In this document: positions 1-9,309 of the stretch, piece by piece | Numbering within the stretch: the stretch's first letter is position 1 | How the letters are laid out: each line of letters opens with the position of its first letter | Source of the DNA: an uncultured Psychrobacter sp. | Lineage (GTDB): Bacteria; Pseudomonadota; Gammaproteobacteria; Pseudomonadales; Moraxellaceae | Assembly (NCBI GenBank): GCA_947489525.1 | Contig: CANLDW010000009.1 | Span: 1-64,000, forward strand | DNA: 64,000 nt | Reading direction: 5' to 3' | The notes under the pieces: model-generated | Told to the model about the DNA's origin: nothing | What the model saw: the letters and a program-made list of their open reading frames with translations, nothing else | Database searches by the model: none | Made by a program: the position numbers and the translations under genes

Positions 1-54
1 TCGTAGCGCCAATGGTAGTGTGGCTCCGGCCATGTGAGAGTAGGTCATCGTCAG
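1..54 (+). rRNA. rrf: 5S rRNA, 3' end only (partial at window edge)
   Basis: The first bases match the conserved 3' third of bacterial 5S rRNA: a GTAGCGCCAATGGTAGTGTGG block, then CCATGTGAGAGTAGGTCATCGTC. The 5' part lies outside the window. A rho-independent terminator follows about 15 bases later, as expected for the end of an rrn operon. The exact mature 3' end is estimated. Confidence 0.9.
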
Positions 55-70
55 CTCTCTATACCCAAAA

Positions 71-103
71 GCCCCCTTTGCATAAGCAGAGGGGGCTTTT
101 TTT
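71..103 (+). terminator. rrn operon terminator
   Basis: The stem GCCCCCT / AGGGGGC has a short loop and is followed by seven T residues. It lies directly downstream of the 5S rRNA and ends the ribosomal operon. Confidence 0.92.
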
Positions 104-184
104 ACGTTCAATAAACGTTTACGTACTTACTTTCTAATAGTTGTTAAACTAATCATCACGTTTAAACGATAAAGTAGAGTAGCT

Positions 185-1219
185 ATGGCAGTTGATTTTA
201 GTAGTACCTTAATCGTAGCAATTTCAGCGACCGCATTGTTTGACTTATCAGAGTCTGAGAACTATCTTTTACAGCTACTGGCGCAGCGACCCGCTGAGGC
301 ACTACAAGAATTCAGATCCTATATGATTGAGCGTGAAAACGATTCGTTAGATATTGGAGCAGGCTATCCCCTTATCAAAGCGCTGCTGAATTTGAATCAT
401 TACTGCAACGATCAAGTATCTACCGAGTCGCCATTGGTGGAAGTCGTTATTGTCTCGAAGAGCAGTCCTGATACTGGTATACAAGTACTCAATGCAATAC
501 GCGAGAATGGTTTGAATATCTCGCGCTCCGCTTTTATATCAGGTAGTCCTGTTGCGCCTTATATTGCTGATTTTAATGTCGATCTGTTTTTGACGACTAA
601 TCGCGAAGATGCTCAGCAAGTAACCGACGCCAATATTTGCGCTTGTGCCATACTTGATGCGACTCCCGTTAACACTTATGAGCTTGATACGGATCAGTTG
701 CGTATCGCCTTTGACGGTGACGCTGTATTGTTTGATGATTCAGGTGAGCTATTATATAAGCAAAAGGGTCTACAAGCTTTTCATGACCGCGAACTTGAGA
801 TGAGTGATTTACCGATTGATAAAGGCCCTTACGCTGAGCTACTCATTAAGCTCTCCAAACTACAAGCTAGACTGCCACTGCATAATAATTATTCCCCTAT
901 AAAAATAGCGCTAGTTACCGCGCGTAATGCACCAGCGGATCTGCGTGCTATTAAGACACTAAGAGCTTGGGGTGTTAATGCAGATATGGCTTTTTTTTTA
1001 GGTGGCTTAGAAAAAACATCCGTGCTTAAGACATTTGCGCCGCATATTTTCTTTGATGATTCAGTGGGTCATATTGATGCAGCGCGCTGTTTTGTACCTA
1101 CAGCGCTGGTTCCTTATCATTCTCAGTCACTACTGCATACTAAGCACTCACCAGCTGTAGATGCTACTAAGCTGTCTTTTAAGCCAACGGATATACCGAC
1201 CCCGTTAGTCAAAGCTTAA
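185..1219 (+). CDS. cytosolic 5'-nucleotidase, cN-I family
   Basis: This predicted cytosolic enzyme would remove phosphate from nucleoside 5'-monophosphates. It is 344 residues long and resembles the cN-I (PF06189) family. The DxD nucleophile motif is visible as FDGD at residues 176-179. A VTARNAP segment and a FFLGG...K...FFDDS segment near the C terminus fit the HAD-like phosphatase motifs of this family. There is no signal peptide. The Shine-Dalgarno is weak. It is the first gene after the rrn terminator, and the rhomboid gene follows after 38 bases, so the two may be cotranscribed. Family assignment is by recognition; substrate preference (AMP or IMP) cannot be read from sequence. Confidence 0.85.
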   Translation: MAVDFSSTLIVAISATALFDLSESENYLLQLLAQRPAEALQEFRSYMIERENDSLDIGAGYPLIKALLNLNHYCNDQVSTESPLVEVVIVSKSSPDTGIQVLNAIRENGLNISRSAFISGSPVAPYIADFNVDLFLTTNREDAQQVTDANICACAILDATPVNTYELDTDQLRIAFDGDAVLFDDSGELLYKQKGLQAFHDRELEMSDLPIDKGPYAELLIKLSKLQARLPLHNNYSPIKIALVTARNAPADLRAIKTLRAWGVNADMAFFLGGLEKTSVLKTFAPHIFFDDSVGHIDAARCFVPTALVPYHSQSLLHTKHSPAVDATKLSFKPTDIPTPLVKA

Positions 1220-1257
1220 GCAGGGTACAGAGTCGATAATAGGAGACAACTTAGTCT

Positions 1258-1851
1258 ATGAAAGCCCACCAACTATTTGCATTAATCCTATCAAGGCTCA
1301 AACAAGTCATAGGTCTGTATGCCTTTGTATTGATACCTATGTGGGGTATGTTTTTTCTTAATGAAACCGTACTGTTTGGTATTTGGAATATCTTTGGTAT
1401 CGTACCGCGCACGCTCGATGTCGGTAGTATGATAGGCGTGTTTGCTTCGTGGACGATGCACGGTAATTATGCTCATCTGCTTGGCAATACAATTACATTA
1501 TTGCAGATATTGTTTTTATTTGGACTGTTTGAGAACAATGCGTATCGGACGACGCTCAAGCTTATTGTCGCATCAGGGGCAGTGACGTGGCTGATCGGCT
1601 CGCCCTTATCTATTCATATTGGAGCATCAGGACTGTGTTTTGCTATGCTCGGGTTTATGATAGGCGGCGCGGTATTTGCTAGGCGTTGGGGTTATTTGCT
1701 AGCTTGTATCATCATGGGTACAGGGTACTGGCTCATCATAAAGCAAGGCTTAATGCCTCAATCAGGCATTTCATTTGCCGCTCATTTCGGTGGTTTGTGT
1801 GCAGGATTATTGATAGGAGCCAACTCAAAGCACGCTTATACAAAAGTTTGA
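1258..1851 (+). CDS. rhomboid family intramembrane serine protease
   Basis: This small (197 residues) multi-pass membrane protein has the hallmarks of rhomboid proteases. A conserved H..N region lies near residues 68-77 (HGNYAHLLGN). The serine nucleophile sits in GASG at about residue 124, and the catalytic histidine in AAHFGG at about residue 176. Six hydrophobic segments are apparent. It would cleave other membrane proteins within the inner membrane; the substrate is unknown. It follows the 5'-nucleotidase gene closely on the same strand. Confidence 0.85.
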   Translation: MKAHQLFALILSRLKQVIGLYAFVLIPMWGMFFLNETVLFGIWNIFGIVPRTLDVGSMIGVFASWTMHGNYAHLLGNTITLLQILFLFGLFENNAYRTTLKLIVASGAVTWLIGSPLSIHIGASGLCFAMLGFMIGGAVFARRWGYLLACIIMGTGYWLIIKQGLMPQSGISFAAHFGGLCAGLLIGANSKHAYTKV

Positions 1852-1894
1852 TAAAGCTTTGATTTTTAATAAGTTTAAAATAAGCCTTGACTCG

Positions 1895-2446
1895 TTAAAT
1901 GAGCTGTCTATCTAGACAGATACTAGTATACAAAGGATCGTCATTATCTAGAGCGTACCAGCCACTTGTCTGTTCAACATACTGTTTTACATCAGATATG
2001 TCGTTCTTAGACGGTATTTTGTAGTCCGCTCGTGCTGGAGCGGCGCAATCTATGACTTGCGGTATTTGCTGTACGCTTCTACGTCTCTCAAACAGATACA
2101 AGTTAGTCAGATAAATATCTTTATCATAAGCATTGGCCTGAGTGTTTTCACTATCAATTGCCATAAAGCGTAGGGTTTGTGGTTTGGCAAAAGACCAAGG
2201 CCGGAACCATGTGCTTTGTTCTACTTTTTTAACGACTGTAACTCCCTGTGGTAATTTGGCGACTTGCTGATCAAACCAGTTGTACTCTTGATGAATTTGA
2301 AAACCAAAAATGCCAACGGCAGCAAAAAAAGGGACTAGCCATCGCGGCGCTTTTTTTCCCGCATATTTACTGAGATGAGTGATCAGCATGGCGATACCAG
2401 CTAGACCGAATCCAGCAGCAATAGTTGCGATAAACTCAAAAAGCAT
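1895..2446 (-). CDS. hypothetical membrane-anchored protein
   Basis: I do not recognise a family. The 183-residue product begins with two hydrophobic segments (about residues 5-25 and 36-52, separated by a basic KYAGKKAPR stretch). A mostly soluble C-terminal part follows with three cysteines, which suggests an inner-membrane protein with a periplasmic or cytoplasmic domain. The start is supported by AGGAG seven bases upstream. It is convergent with the rhomboid gene and downstream of the symporter genes on the same strand, but nearly 100 bases away from them. Confidence 0.7.
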   Translation of the reverse strand: MLFEFIATIAAGFGLAGIAMLITHLSKYAGKKAPRWLVPFFAAVGIFGFQIHQEYNWFDQQVAKLPQGVTVVKKVEQSTWFRPWSFAKPQTLRFMAIDSENTQANAYDKDIYLTNLYLFERRRSVQQIPQVIDCAAPARADYKIPSKNDISDVKQYVEQTSGWYALDNDDPLYTSICLDRQLI

Positions 2447-2543
2447 AGGATCACTCCTCTATATAACGACGACGTCTTAAGTCTATAAGACAAAAAATCA
2501 CTCACAAGCAGCTGCGGCTTATGAGTGATATTGAGACATGATA

Positions 2544-4412
2544 TCAATGATCTATCGCACCACCTGCACCGCGCGGAGAGCGCACACTCTCAACCAGATC
2601 TTGAATATACACTGGTGGCGCTTTGGTAGCAGAGGAGACAATAAAGGCAACGGTAAAGTTAATTAACGCACCGATAGCGCCAAATGATAACGGCGAGATG
2701 CCAAACAACCAGTACTCTTCAGTGTCTGGGAAGTTGGCCGTACCACTGATAAAGAACCAACCTTTAAACACAAAGATATAGACTAAGATACTAATAAGAC
2801 CTGCCAACATACCGCAAATAGCGCCAACATTATTGATACGTTTAGAAAAAATACCCATCATAAGTGCTGGGAACAAGGAAGCTCCTGCAATACCAAAGGC
2901 TAGCGCTACGACCTGTGCGGCAAATCCTGGCGGATTGATACCCAGATAGGTGGCAACCACAATAGCAATACCCATAGAGATACGAGCCGCTAAAAGCTCA
3001 CCCTTATCTGTGATATTTGGATTCAGATTACGTTTAATGAGATCGTGACTGATTGCAGATGAGATAGCGAGGAGTAGACCGGCTGCTGTTGATAGGGCGG
3101 CAGCCAGACCACCAGCGGCGATCAAACCAATAACCCAAGGCGGCAAGTTTGCAATCTCTGGATTAGCTAATACTAAGATGTCAGCATTGACATCAAGCTC
3201 ATTACCTACCCAACCTGCATCAGCAAAACGTCCATCAAGTGCAGTATCATTGGCAACACGAGCTTCTTCAACAGCTGTAGTGGCTGCTGCAACATCACCG
3301 CCTTCTGTCTGTGCTGTGGCAAGTGCTGCTTGAGACGCAGCGAGTCCACTATCGTTGTATAACTGAATCCGGCCGTCATTGTTGAGATCGTTGTACTTAA
3401 TCAGTCCCGTATCTTCCCATGTCCGCATCCAATCGGGACGCTGCTCATACGTAAGCGCAGGCGCTTCAACGCCTTGGGGATAGATTGTATCGATAAGATT
3501 AAGACGTGCCATAGCGCCAACGGCAGGTGCAGTAAAGTATAGTAGCGAGATAAATACCAGTGTCCACCCAGCCGTCCAGCGTGCGTCAGCAACTTTTGGG
3601 ACAGTAAAGAAACGAATGATAACGTGAGGAAGACCTGCTGTACCTATCATAAGCGATAAGGTAAACAGCACCATATTGAGCTTATTGGGTACGTCAGCAG
3701 TATAAGCAGTGAAACCTAAGTCAGTGACCACTTGATCAAGCTTGGTGAGAATAGGAACTCCTGACTCAATATCGTTGGAGAATAAACCCAGACCTGGAAT
3801 CGGATTGCCTGTGAGTTCAAGCGAGATAAAAACAGCAGGAATCGTGTACGCGATCATAAGCACTACATACTGTGCCACCTGTGTATAGGTAATCCCTTTC
3901 ATACCGCCAAGTACGGCATAAAAGAAAACCACAATAGCAGCAATAATAAGCCCTGTTGTGTTTTCGACCTCCAAAAATCGTGAGAACGCGACTCCAGCAC
4001 CAGTCATCTGACCGATGACGTAAGTCGTTGAGGCAATAATTAAGCAAACGACGGCAATCATAGCGGCAGTTTTGGAATAAAAGCGATCACCGATAAAATC
4101 AGGTACGGTGAACTTGCCAAATTTACGCAAGTAAGGCGCAAGTAGCATAGCTAATAACACGTAACCACCTGTCCAGCCCATAAGGTAGGTTGAGGCACTA
4201 TAACCACCTGCCGCAATAAGACCCGCCATAGAAATAAAGGAGGCCGCGCTCATCCAATCCGCTGCGGTTGCCATACCATTGACTACCGGATGTACACCGC
4301 CGCCTGCGACATAGAATTCACTAGTTGTCCCTGCGCGCGCCCAAATAGCAATACCGAAGTACAAGGCAAAGGATAGCCCGACAAAAATAATGTTAATCGT
4401 GAATTGACTCAT
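2544..4412 (-). CDS. sodium:solute symporter, VC_2705/ActP-like large subunit
   Basis: A 622-residue SSS-family transporter with about 13 membrane helices, resembling acetate/carboxylate permeases. The N-terminal block EFYVAGGGVHPVVNGMATAADWMSAASF is characteristic of the group. A hydrophilic insert at roughly residues 310-420 contains DLNNDGRIQLYN, which fits an EF-hand-like calcium loop. The gene is four bases downstream of a DUF4212 gene, and its AGGAG ribosome site lies in the end of that gene, so the pair is translationally coupled. This pairing is typical of the two-component VC_2705 symporter group. The substrate is probably a short-chain carboxylate; this is inference. Confidence 0.88.
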   Translation of the reverse strand: MSQFTINIIFVGLSFALYFGIAIWARAGTTSEFYVAGGGVHPVVNGMATAADWMSAASFISMAGLIAAGGYSASTYLMGWTGGYVLLAMLLAPYLRKFGKFTVPDFIGDRFYSKTAAMIAVVCLIIASTTYVIGQMTGAGVAFSRFLEVENTTGLIIAAIVVFFYAVLGGMKGITYTQVAQYVVLMIAYTIPAVFISLELTGNPIPGLGLFSNDIESGVPILTKLDQVVTDLGFTAYTADVPNKLNMVLFTLSLMIGTAGLPHVIIRFFTVPKVADARWTAGWTLVFISLLYFTAPAVGAMARLNLIDTIYPQGVEAPALTYEQRPDWMRTWEDTGLIKYNDLNNDGRIQLYNDSGLAASQAALATAQTEGGDVAAATTAVEEARVANDTALDGRFADAGWVGNELDVNADILVLANPEIANLPPWVIGLIAAGGLAAALSTAAGLLLAISSAISHDLIKRNLNPNITDKGELLAARISMGIAIVVATYLGINPPGFAAQVVALAFGIAGASLFPALMMGIFSKRINNVGAICGMLAGLISILVYIFVFKGWFFISGTANFPDTEEYWLFGISPLSFGAIGALINFTVAFIVSSATKAPPVYIQDLVESVRSPRGAGGAIDH

Positions 4413-4416
4413 AAGG

Positions 4417-4677
4417 CTACTCCTCGTCTACACCGTATTGTTTATCTAACTTGTTCATACGCCAAGCGTAGAAAAAAATCAGAATGATAAATACGCCGAT
4501 AGCGCCTTGCTGAGCGAACCAAAAGCCCAAGTCAGTACCGCCTATTCTAATATTGACGAGTAAAGGACGTAGCAAGATAGCAAATCCGTAAGAGCATAGC
4601 GCCCAAATGATAAGACTACCGGTAATAAGACGAACATTGGCACGCCAATATCCAGACGAATCGTTGCGATTTTCCAT
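4417..4677 (-). CDS. DUF4212 small subunit of sodium:solute symporter
   Basis: An 86-residue protein with two predicted membrane helices (about residues 17-37 and 51-72). It matches the DUF4212 pattern, including YWRANVRLI near the N terminus and the GFWFAQQGAI segment. Members are encoded immediately upstream of the VC_2705-type large symporter subunit, as here, and are thought to form part of the transporter. A good AAGGAG site precedes the ATG. It is the first gene of the two-gene transport operon. Confidence 0.9.
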   Translation of the reverse strand: MENRNDSSGYWRANVRLITGSLIIWALCSYGFAILLRPLLVNIRIGGTDLGFWFAQQGAIGVFIILIFFYAWRMNKLDKQYGVDEE

Positions 4678-5274
4678 AGGACAACTCCTTTTGTCTTACT
4701 AAAAACAATACCTTCAACCCCAAAAAGGGTAATTGTATACGCGTAAAATAATTTAAACGGATCAAAAACTTTCTAAATGGTCAATAGATATTGCAGTATA
4801 AATAACGATGATGTCTTGCGAGGGAAGAAGAGTAGAGTAACCGTCCGCTGTTGTCGTATTCTCGTCTTCCTGACAAGAGTCCTTAAACTTTATATTTTTG
4901 CCCCTTTGTATAACAAAGTCATCAAAGAGCTAGCAGTAATATAGCTAAAATGTAAGCGCACAACAACACATAATTTGAGTAAATATCGCTATAGAGTATT
5001 AGTGAGAAAGCGACTCAAAAGAGGTTAGCAAAACTTTACACCCTCATCCATTGTATAGAATGTAAATTATGATTAACATTTATTTAATAAATAAAGTTGT
5101 TATAAGTATAACGTGTAGTAATAGATAGAATTTATTTTATTGATAACTATCTTAGCGTTAGCAAGCAATGAACAAATAAAGATTATGCACAATTAATCAA
5201 CATTGTTATCCGCTAAATTGCATCGTCAACACGTAGAATACGCAAGATTTAGAGTACACAAACGAGGAGTCAGT
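4678..5274. promoter_or_regulatory. divergent intergenic region between two transporter loci
   Basis: About 600 bases of AT-rich DNA separate the leftward symporter operon from the rightward alanine-type symporter, so promoters for both must lie here. An inverted repeat TTTGAGT (4974-4980) / ACTCAAA (5013-5019) is present and could be a regulator site. I could not assign -35/-10 boxes confidently and see no convincing gene. Confidence 0.5.
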
Positions 5275-6771
5275 ATGGACGAGAGCATAATAAGTTGGTT
5301 CAACCAAATTGTAAATTACGGCGTCAGTATCATATGGGGTAATAATGATTGGTTGATTGCCAGCAATCCTTGGTATGGGCTACTAATGTTCGTCCTGATT
5401 GGCGCTGGTATCTATTTCACCCTTATCACCCGCTTTATACAGTTTCGCCATTTTGGTCATATGTGGAAGCTATTACGCGCCTCAAATCAAGGGCGTAAGG
5501 ACGGGGGGATTAGCTCATTTGAGGCGTTAATGACCTCTTTGGCTGCGCGCGTAGGTACAGGTAATCTCGCTGGGGTGGCTATCGCTATTTATCTTGGCGG
5601 ACCAGGAGCGGTGTTTTGGATGTGGATGACAGCGCTAGTGGGCATGTCGACAAGCTTTATTGAGTCGACGCTAGCCCAAGCCTATAAAGTCCCGCATAAC
5701 GACAACGTGTATCGTGGTGGTCCTGCTTACTATATCGAAAAGGGCTTAGGTAAGCGCTGGATGGCGGTGTTTTTCTCGCTATGTTTGCTGGTCGCTTTTG
5801 GTCTCGCTTTTAATGGCGTCCAGTCTAATACGATCGCGCAAGCCACTAATGAAGCTTTTGGTATACCGACTTGGATGACAGGGCTGGTACTCGTTGTACT
5901 GGTTGCGCCTGTAGTATTTGGCGGCTTGCGTTCGGTCGCTCGTATCGCAGGCAAAATCGTCCCTATCATGGCTATTTTGTACGTTTTATTAGCATTATTT
6001 ATTATTATCACAAATCTTAGTGAGTTCCCAGCCGCCATTGCACTTATTGTAAAATCAGCTTTTGGTTTTGAGCAGGCAGCAGGCGGGGTTATTGGTTACG
6101 GTATCGCGCAGGCGATCATCAATGGTATTAAGCGAGGACTATTTTCGAACGAAGCAGGTATGGGTTCGGCGCCTAATGCTGCTGCAACTGCCAAGACCAA
6201 TCCTAATCATCCCGCCGTGCAAGGGTTTATGCAGATGCTAGGGGTATTCTTGGATACACTAGTTATCTGTACCGCAACGGCTTCTATTATTATTTTATCA
6301 GGCGTGGTCGATCCCAATGTGGAGCAAGAGGGTATTCAGCTCACACAGCTGGCGTTGTCGCAATATGTCGGTGATTTGGGCGTTGTGTTTGTCGCTATCG
6401 CTATTTTCTTCTTTTCTTTTACCTCCATCATTGCTAACTACAGTTATGGCGAGTCTAATCTTGAGTTTATATCCGGTAGCAAGAACGCTAAAGTCATGAT
6501 TATGATATTTCGCTTTATGGTGTTAGCGATGGTATTTGTCGGCGCGATTGCCAGTTTACCAGCCATTTGGAATTTTGCCGATTTATCGATGGGTCTTATG
6601 GCGTTGACTAACTTGATCGCTATTGTGCTCTTGTCTCCTGTAGCACTGAGAATACTACGCGACTATGAGCGTCAGATCAAAGAGGGTAAGACAGGGGAGC
6701 AGATTACCTTTGATCCTGATAAGTTTGTGAAGCTCAAAGATGAAGCCAATCGTGATGCGTGGATTGATTAA
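5275..6771 (+). CDS. alanine/glycine:cation symporter family protein (AGCS)
   Basis: A 498-residue membrane transporter of the sodium:alanine symporter family. It would import small neutral amino acids with sodium. Diagnostic segments include GNLAGVAIAIYLGGPGAVFWMW and the conserved NEAGMGSAPNAAATAKT block, plus about eleven hydrophobic helices. An in-frame start exists 72 bases earlier, but the ATG at 5275 has a GAGGAG site upstream and gives the usual family N terminus. The gene stands alone and ends in a strong terminator. The exact substrate is not readable. Confidence 0.9.
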   Translation: MDESIISWFNQIVNYGVSIIWGNNDWLIASNPWYGLLMFVLIGAGIYFTLITRFIQFRHFGHMWKLLRASNQGRKDGGISSFEALMTSLAARVGTGNLAGVAIAIYLGGPGAVFWMWMTALVGMSTSFIESTLAQAYKVPHNDNVYRGGPAYYIEKGLGKRWMAVFFSLCLLVAFGLAFNGVQSNTIAQATNEAFGIPTWMTGLVLVVLVAPVVFGGLRSVARIAGKIVPIMAILYVLLALFIIITNLSEFPAAIALIVKSAFGFEQAAGGVIGYGIAQAIINGIKRGLFSNEAGMGSAPNAAATAKTNPNHPAVQGFMQMLGVFLDTLVICTATASIIILSGVVDPNVEQEGIQLTQLALSQYVGDLGVVFVAIAIFFFSFTSIIANYSYGESNLEFISGSKNAKVMIMIFRFMVLAMVFVGAIASLPAIWNFADLSMGLMALTNLIAIVLLSPVALRILRDYERQIKEGKTGEQITFDPDKFVKLKDEANRDAWID

Positions 6772-6795
6772 AGTTAAACTTAATAACGAGTCAAT

Positions 6796-6830
6796 AAAAA
6801 ACCCTCGGACACTTTGACCGAGGGTTTTCT
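6796..6830. terminator. bidirectional terminator
   Basis: The stem ACCCTCGG / CCGAGGGT is flanked by A residues on the left and TTTT on the right, so it can end both the rightward AGCS gene and the leftward ETF-QO gene that converge here. Confidence 0.88.
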
Positions 6831-6847
6831 TAAATCAGTTGCAGAGT

Positions 6848-8863
6848 TTACATATTAGGATAGTTAGGACCGCCGCCACCTTCTGGCGTCACCCAAGTAA
6901 TGTTCTGTGAGGGATCTTTGATATCGCAGGTCTTACAATGTACACAGTTTTGCGCATTAATAACAAACTTAGCACCCTCAGCGTCCTTAACTACTTCATA
7001 AACCCCTGCTGGGCAATACAAGCGCGCAGGCTCAGCGTACAACGGCAGGTTGATAGAAATTGGAACTGTTGGGTCAGTTAGTTTGAGATGGGCTGGCTGA
7101 TTCTCGGCGTGGTTCGTATTAGAGATAAATACTGACGATAACTTATCAAAGGTCAGCTTACCATCAGGCTTTGGATACTCTGGCTGATACGCATGGGTGG
7201 CACGTTCAAGCTGATCATAATCGTACTGATTATCATGGATAGTCAGTGGCATTTTGCCTGCCAGTAAGTTTTGGTCAATAAAGTTAAAGGCGCCGCCCAT
7301 CCACTGGCCCATACGGTGCATAGCAGGAGCGAAGTTACGCGCTTCATAGTTATCTTTATAGAGCCAAGACTCTTTATACATCGTCGTATACGCCACAACC
7401 TCATCGTGCTCACGTCCCGCTTGCAGCGCTTCAAAGACCGCTTCCGCAGCTAGCATACCTGACTTCATGGAAGTATGAGTGCCTTTAATCTTGGCAGGGT
7501 TCAAGAATCCAGCGTCATCACCGGCTAAGACGCCACCTGGAAAGGTAAACTTAGGCAATGAGTTAAGACCACCCTTGGTCAACGCGCGCGCGCCGTAAGA
7601 GATGCGTTTACCGCCTTCTAAAATGTTGCGAATAAGCGGATGCAGCTTCAAGCGCTGTACCTCATCAAAAGGTGACATATAAGGGTTTGAGTAAGACAGA
7701 TCAATTACGATGCCGAAGCTGACTTGATTGCCTTCATCAAAATATAGCCACCAACCACCAGAGGAACCCGTATCGCTAAGCGGCCAACCTGAACCATGCA
7801 AGACGACACCTTCTTCGTGCTGTTCAGCAGGGATCTCCCACAGCTCTTTGAGGCCGATGCCGTAGTGCTGTGGATCTGAGTCTTTATCAAGACCAAAGCG
7901 GCTAATTAGACGCTTACCTAGATGACCACGGCTGCCCTCGCTAAAGATAGTGTACTTTGCGAGTAGCTCATAACCTGGCTCAAAGCTAGGCTTTTCCTCA
8001 CCATTCGCGGCAACACCCATATCGCCTGTCAAGATACCTCTAACGGAGCCATCATCATTGTACAAGATGTCGCTAGCTGGGAAGCCTGGGAACATCATGA
8101 CTTCCAGCTCTTCTGCTTGTTCAGCTAGCCAGCGCACTACATTAGCTAGCGAGACGATGTAGTTACCATCGTTGTGCATACTAGCAGGGACGATAGCGTC
8201 CGGTAGTTTGGTTGACTTAGTGGCTGAGCCTAGCATATAGACCCTATCCTCAATCGCTGGCACGTTGAGAGGAGCACCTTTTTCTTTCCAATCCGGAATC
8301 AGCTCGTTTAAGGCACGCGGCTCAATAACTGCGCCTGATAAGATATGCGCGCCAAACTCAGAACCCTTTTCGACCACGCAGACCATAAATTCATCATTAC
8401 CAGCTTCATTAGCCAATTGTTTGAGGCGAATAGCCGCTGATAGGCCAGCAGGACCACCGCCTACGATGATGACGTCGAATTCCATCGATTCACGTTCAAT
8501 CTCAGGCTCTTCTTCAATGACAGGTTCTTCGGCTACGGGTTCTTCTACCACTGGCGCTTCAACAATTTCTTCTTCAGTAACTGGTTCTTCCACAGGTTCT
8601 GCTACAACTGCTTCTTCAACTATGGGTTCCTCAACCACAGCCGTCTCCTCAACTACAGGCTCTTGCTGTACAGCAGATTCCGCTGATACATCAATATCAG
8701 ATTCAGCAGCTTGATCAAGGGCGACCGCATCTGATGACACTGAGTCATCACTTTCAATGTTCTTAGGCTTGGTCATATCCAATGTAGCTGACTCTGTGTT
8801 GACTGGCGTATCATTACTGACGGTATCATCAGTAACTGGCGTTTGGTTGTCTTGCTCTTGCAT
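6848..8863 (-). CDS. electron transfer flavoprotein-ubiquinone oxidoreductase with acidic N-terminal extension
   Basis: This enzyme passes electrons from reduced ETF (fed by acyl-CoA dehydrogenases) to ubiquinone at the inner membrane. The FAD motif GGGPAGLSAA lies near residues 135-145. The 4Fe-4S cluster cysteines are C617, C640, C643 and C646. The catalytic part starts near residue 122 and is of normal length. In front of it are about 120 residues rich in Glu, Val and Pro, with repeated VEEP/VVEE units. The long start is supported by AGGAG upstream of the ATG at 8863. The internal ATG at 8485 has no convincing ribosome site. The gene probably serves the same pathway as fadBA elsewhere in the window. 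Confidence 0.93.
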   Translation of the reverse strand: MQEQDNQTPVTDDTVSNDTPVNTESATLDMTKPKNIESDDSVSSDAVALDQAAESDIDVSAESAVQQEPVVEETAVVEEPIVEEAVVAEPVEEPVTEEEIVEAPVVEEPVAEEPVIEEEPEIERESMEFDVIIVGGGPAGLSAAIRLKQLANEAGNDEFMVCVVEKGSEFGAHILSGAVIEPRALNELIPDWKEKGAPLNVPAIEDRVYMLGSATKSTKLPDAIVPASMHNDGNYIVSLANVVRWLAEQAEELEVMMFPGFPASDILYNDDGSVRGILTGDMGVAANGEEKPSFEPGYELLAKYTIFSEGSRGHLGKRLISRFGLDKDSDPQHYGIGLKELWEIPAEQHEEGVVLHGSGWPLSDTGSSGGWWLYFDEGNQVSFGIVIDLSYSNPYMSPFDEVQRLKLHPLIRNILEGGKRISYGARALTKGGLNSLPKFTFPGGVLAGDDAGFLNPAKIKGTHTSMKSGMLAAEAVFEALQAGREHDEVVAYTTMYKESWLYKDNYEARNFAPAMHRMGQWMGGAFNFIDQNLLAGKMPLTIHDNQYDYDQLERATHAYQPEYPKPDGKLTFDKLSSVFISNTNHAENQPAHLKLTDPTVPISINLPLYAEPARLYCPAGVYEVVKDAEGAKFVINAQNCVHCKTCDIKDPSQNITWVTPEGGGGPNYPNM

Positions 8864-9309
8864 ACCTACTCCTAAACTCTTAGTGGCTCATCTTAAGCCC
8901 TGTCAGTACAGCAATTAAATATCAACGCTTGCTACAATAACTGACTCAAGATCTATGGCTGCTCGGTAAAAACTGTCTTTGCGACATCAATCGACAACGC
9001 TGCGGTACAATGTATGATGAATAGAATATATGATGAATAATGTAAAAAAACATTACTTATAGCATCACAATTATCCACAGCGACAAAGGGACAATTAAGA
9101 AAACACTCACGCGACCATTTGAATAAAATATCGTTACTCATTATAAAAGAAAAGTGCTACAAACACGATACGCATTTGTGAGCATCAGTGTTAAGGTGAA
9201 GTCTGTACAGCTTATCTACAAGGACAATATTAGACTAAGCTGTATACCGCTTGAGACAATAAGATAGCTTGATTGAATTTACCGTAGCTGACTTCTAGGA
9301 GAATTGGCG
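8864..9309. other. gene-free divergent intergenic region
   Basis: About 440 bases lie between the leftward ETF-QO gene and the rightward DUF1285 gene. They contain an 11-base direct repeat TATGATGAATA (9013-9023 and 9029-9039) and a small hairpin TAATGT/ACATTA just after it. A 62-codon leftward reading frame here lacks a ribosome site or recognisable protein character. Promoters for both flanking genes are expected but not pinpointed. Confidence 0.5.

Noticed and set aside
5203-5274. Longer N terminus for the AGCS transporter
   Set aside because: The extra 24 residues are basic and atypical, while the ATG at 5275 has a GAGGAG site.
8265-8714. 149-codon plus-strand frame rich in Ser/Thr/Gly
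   Set aside because: It is the antisense shadow of the Glu/Val/Pro repeat region of the ETF-QO gene; composition and position explain it.
8953-9141. 62-codon minus-strand frame in the etf-DUF1285 gap
   Set aside because: No ribosome site, unusual composition, no recognisable protein features.
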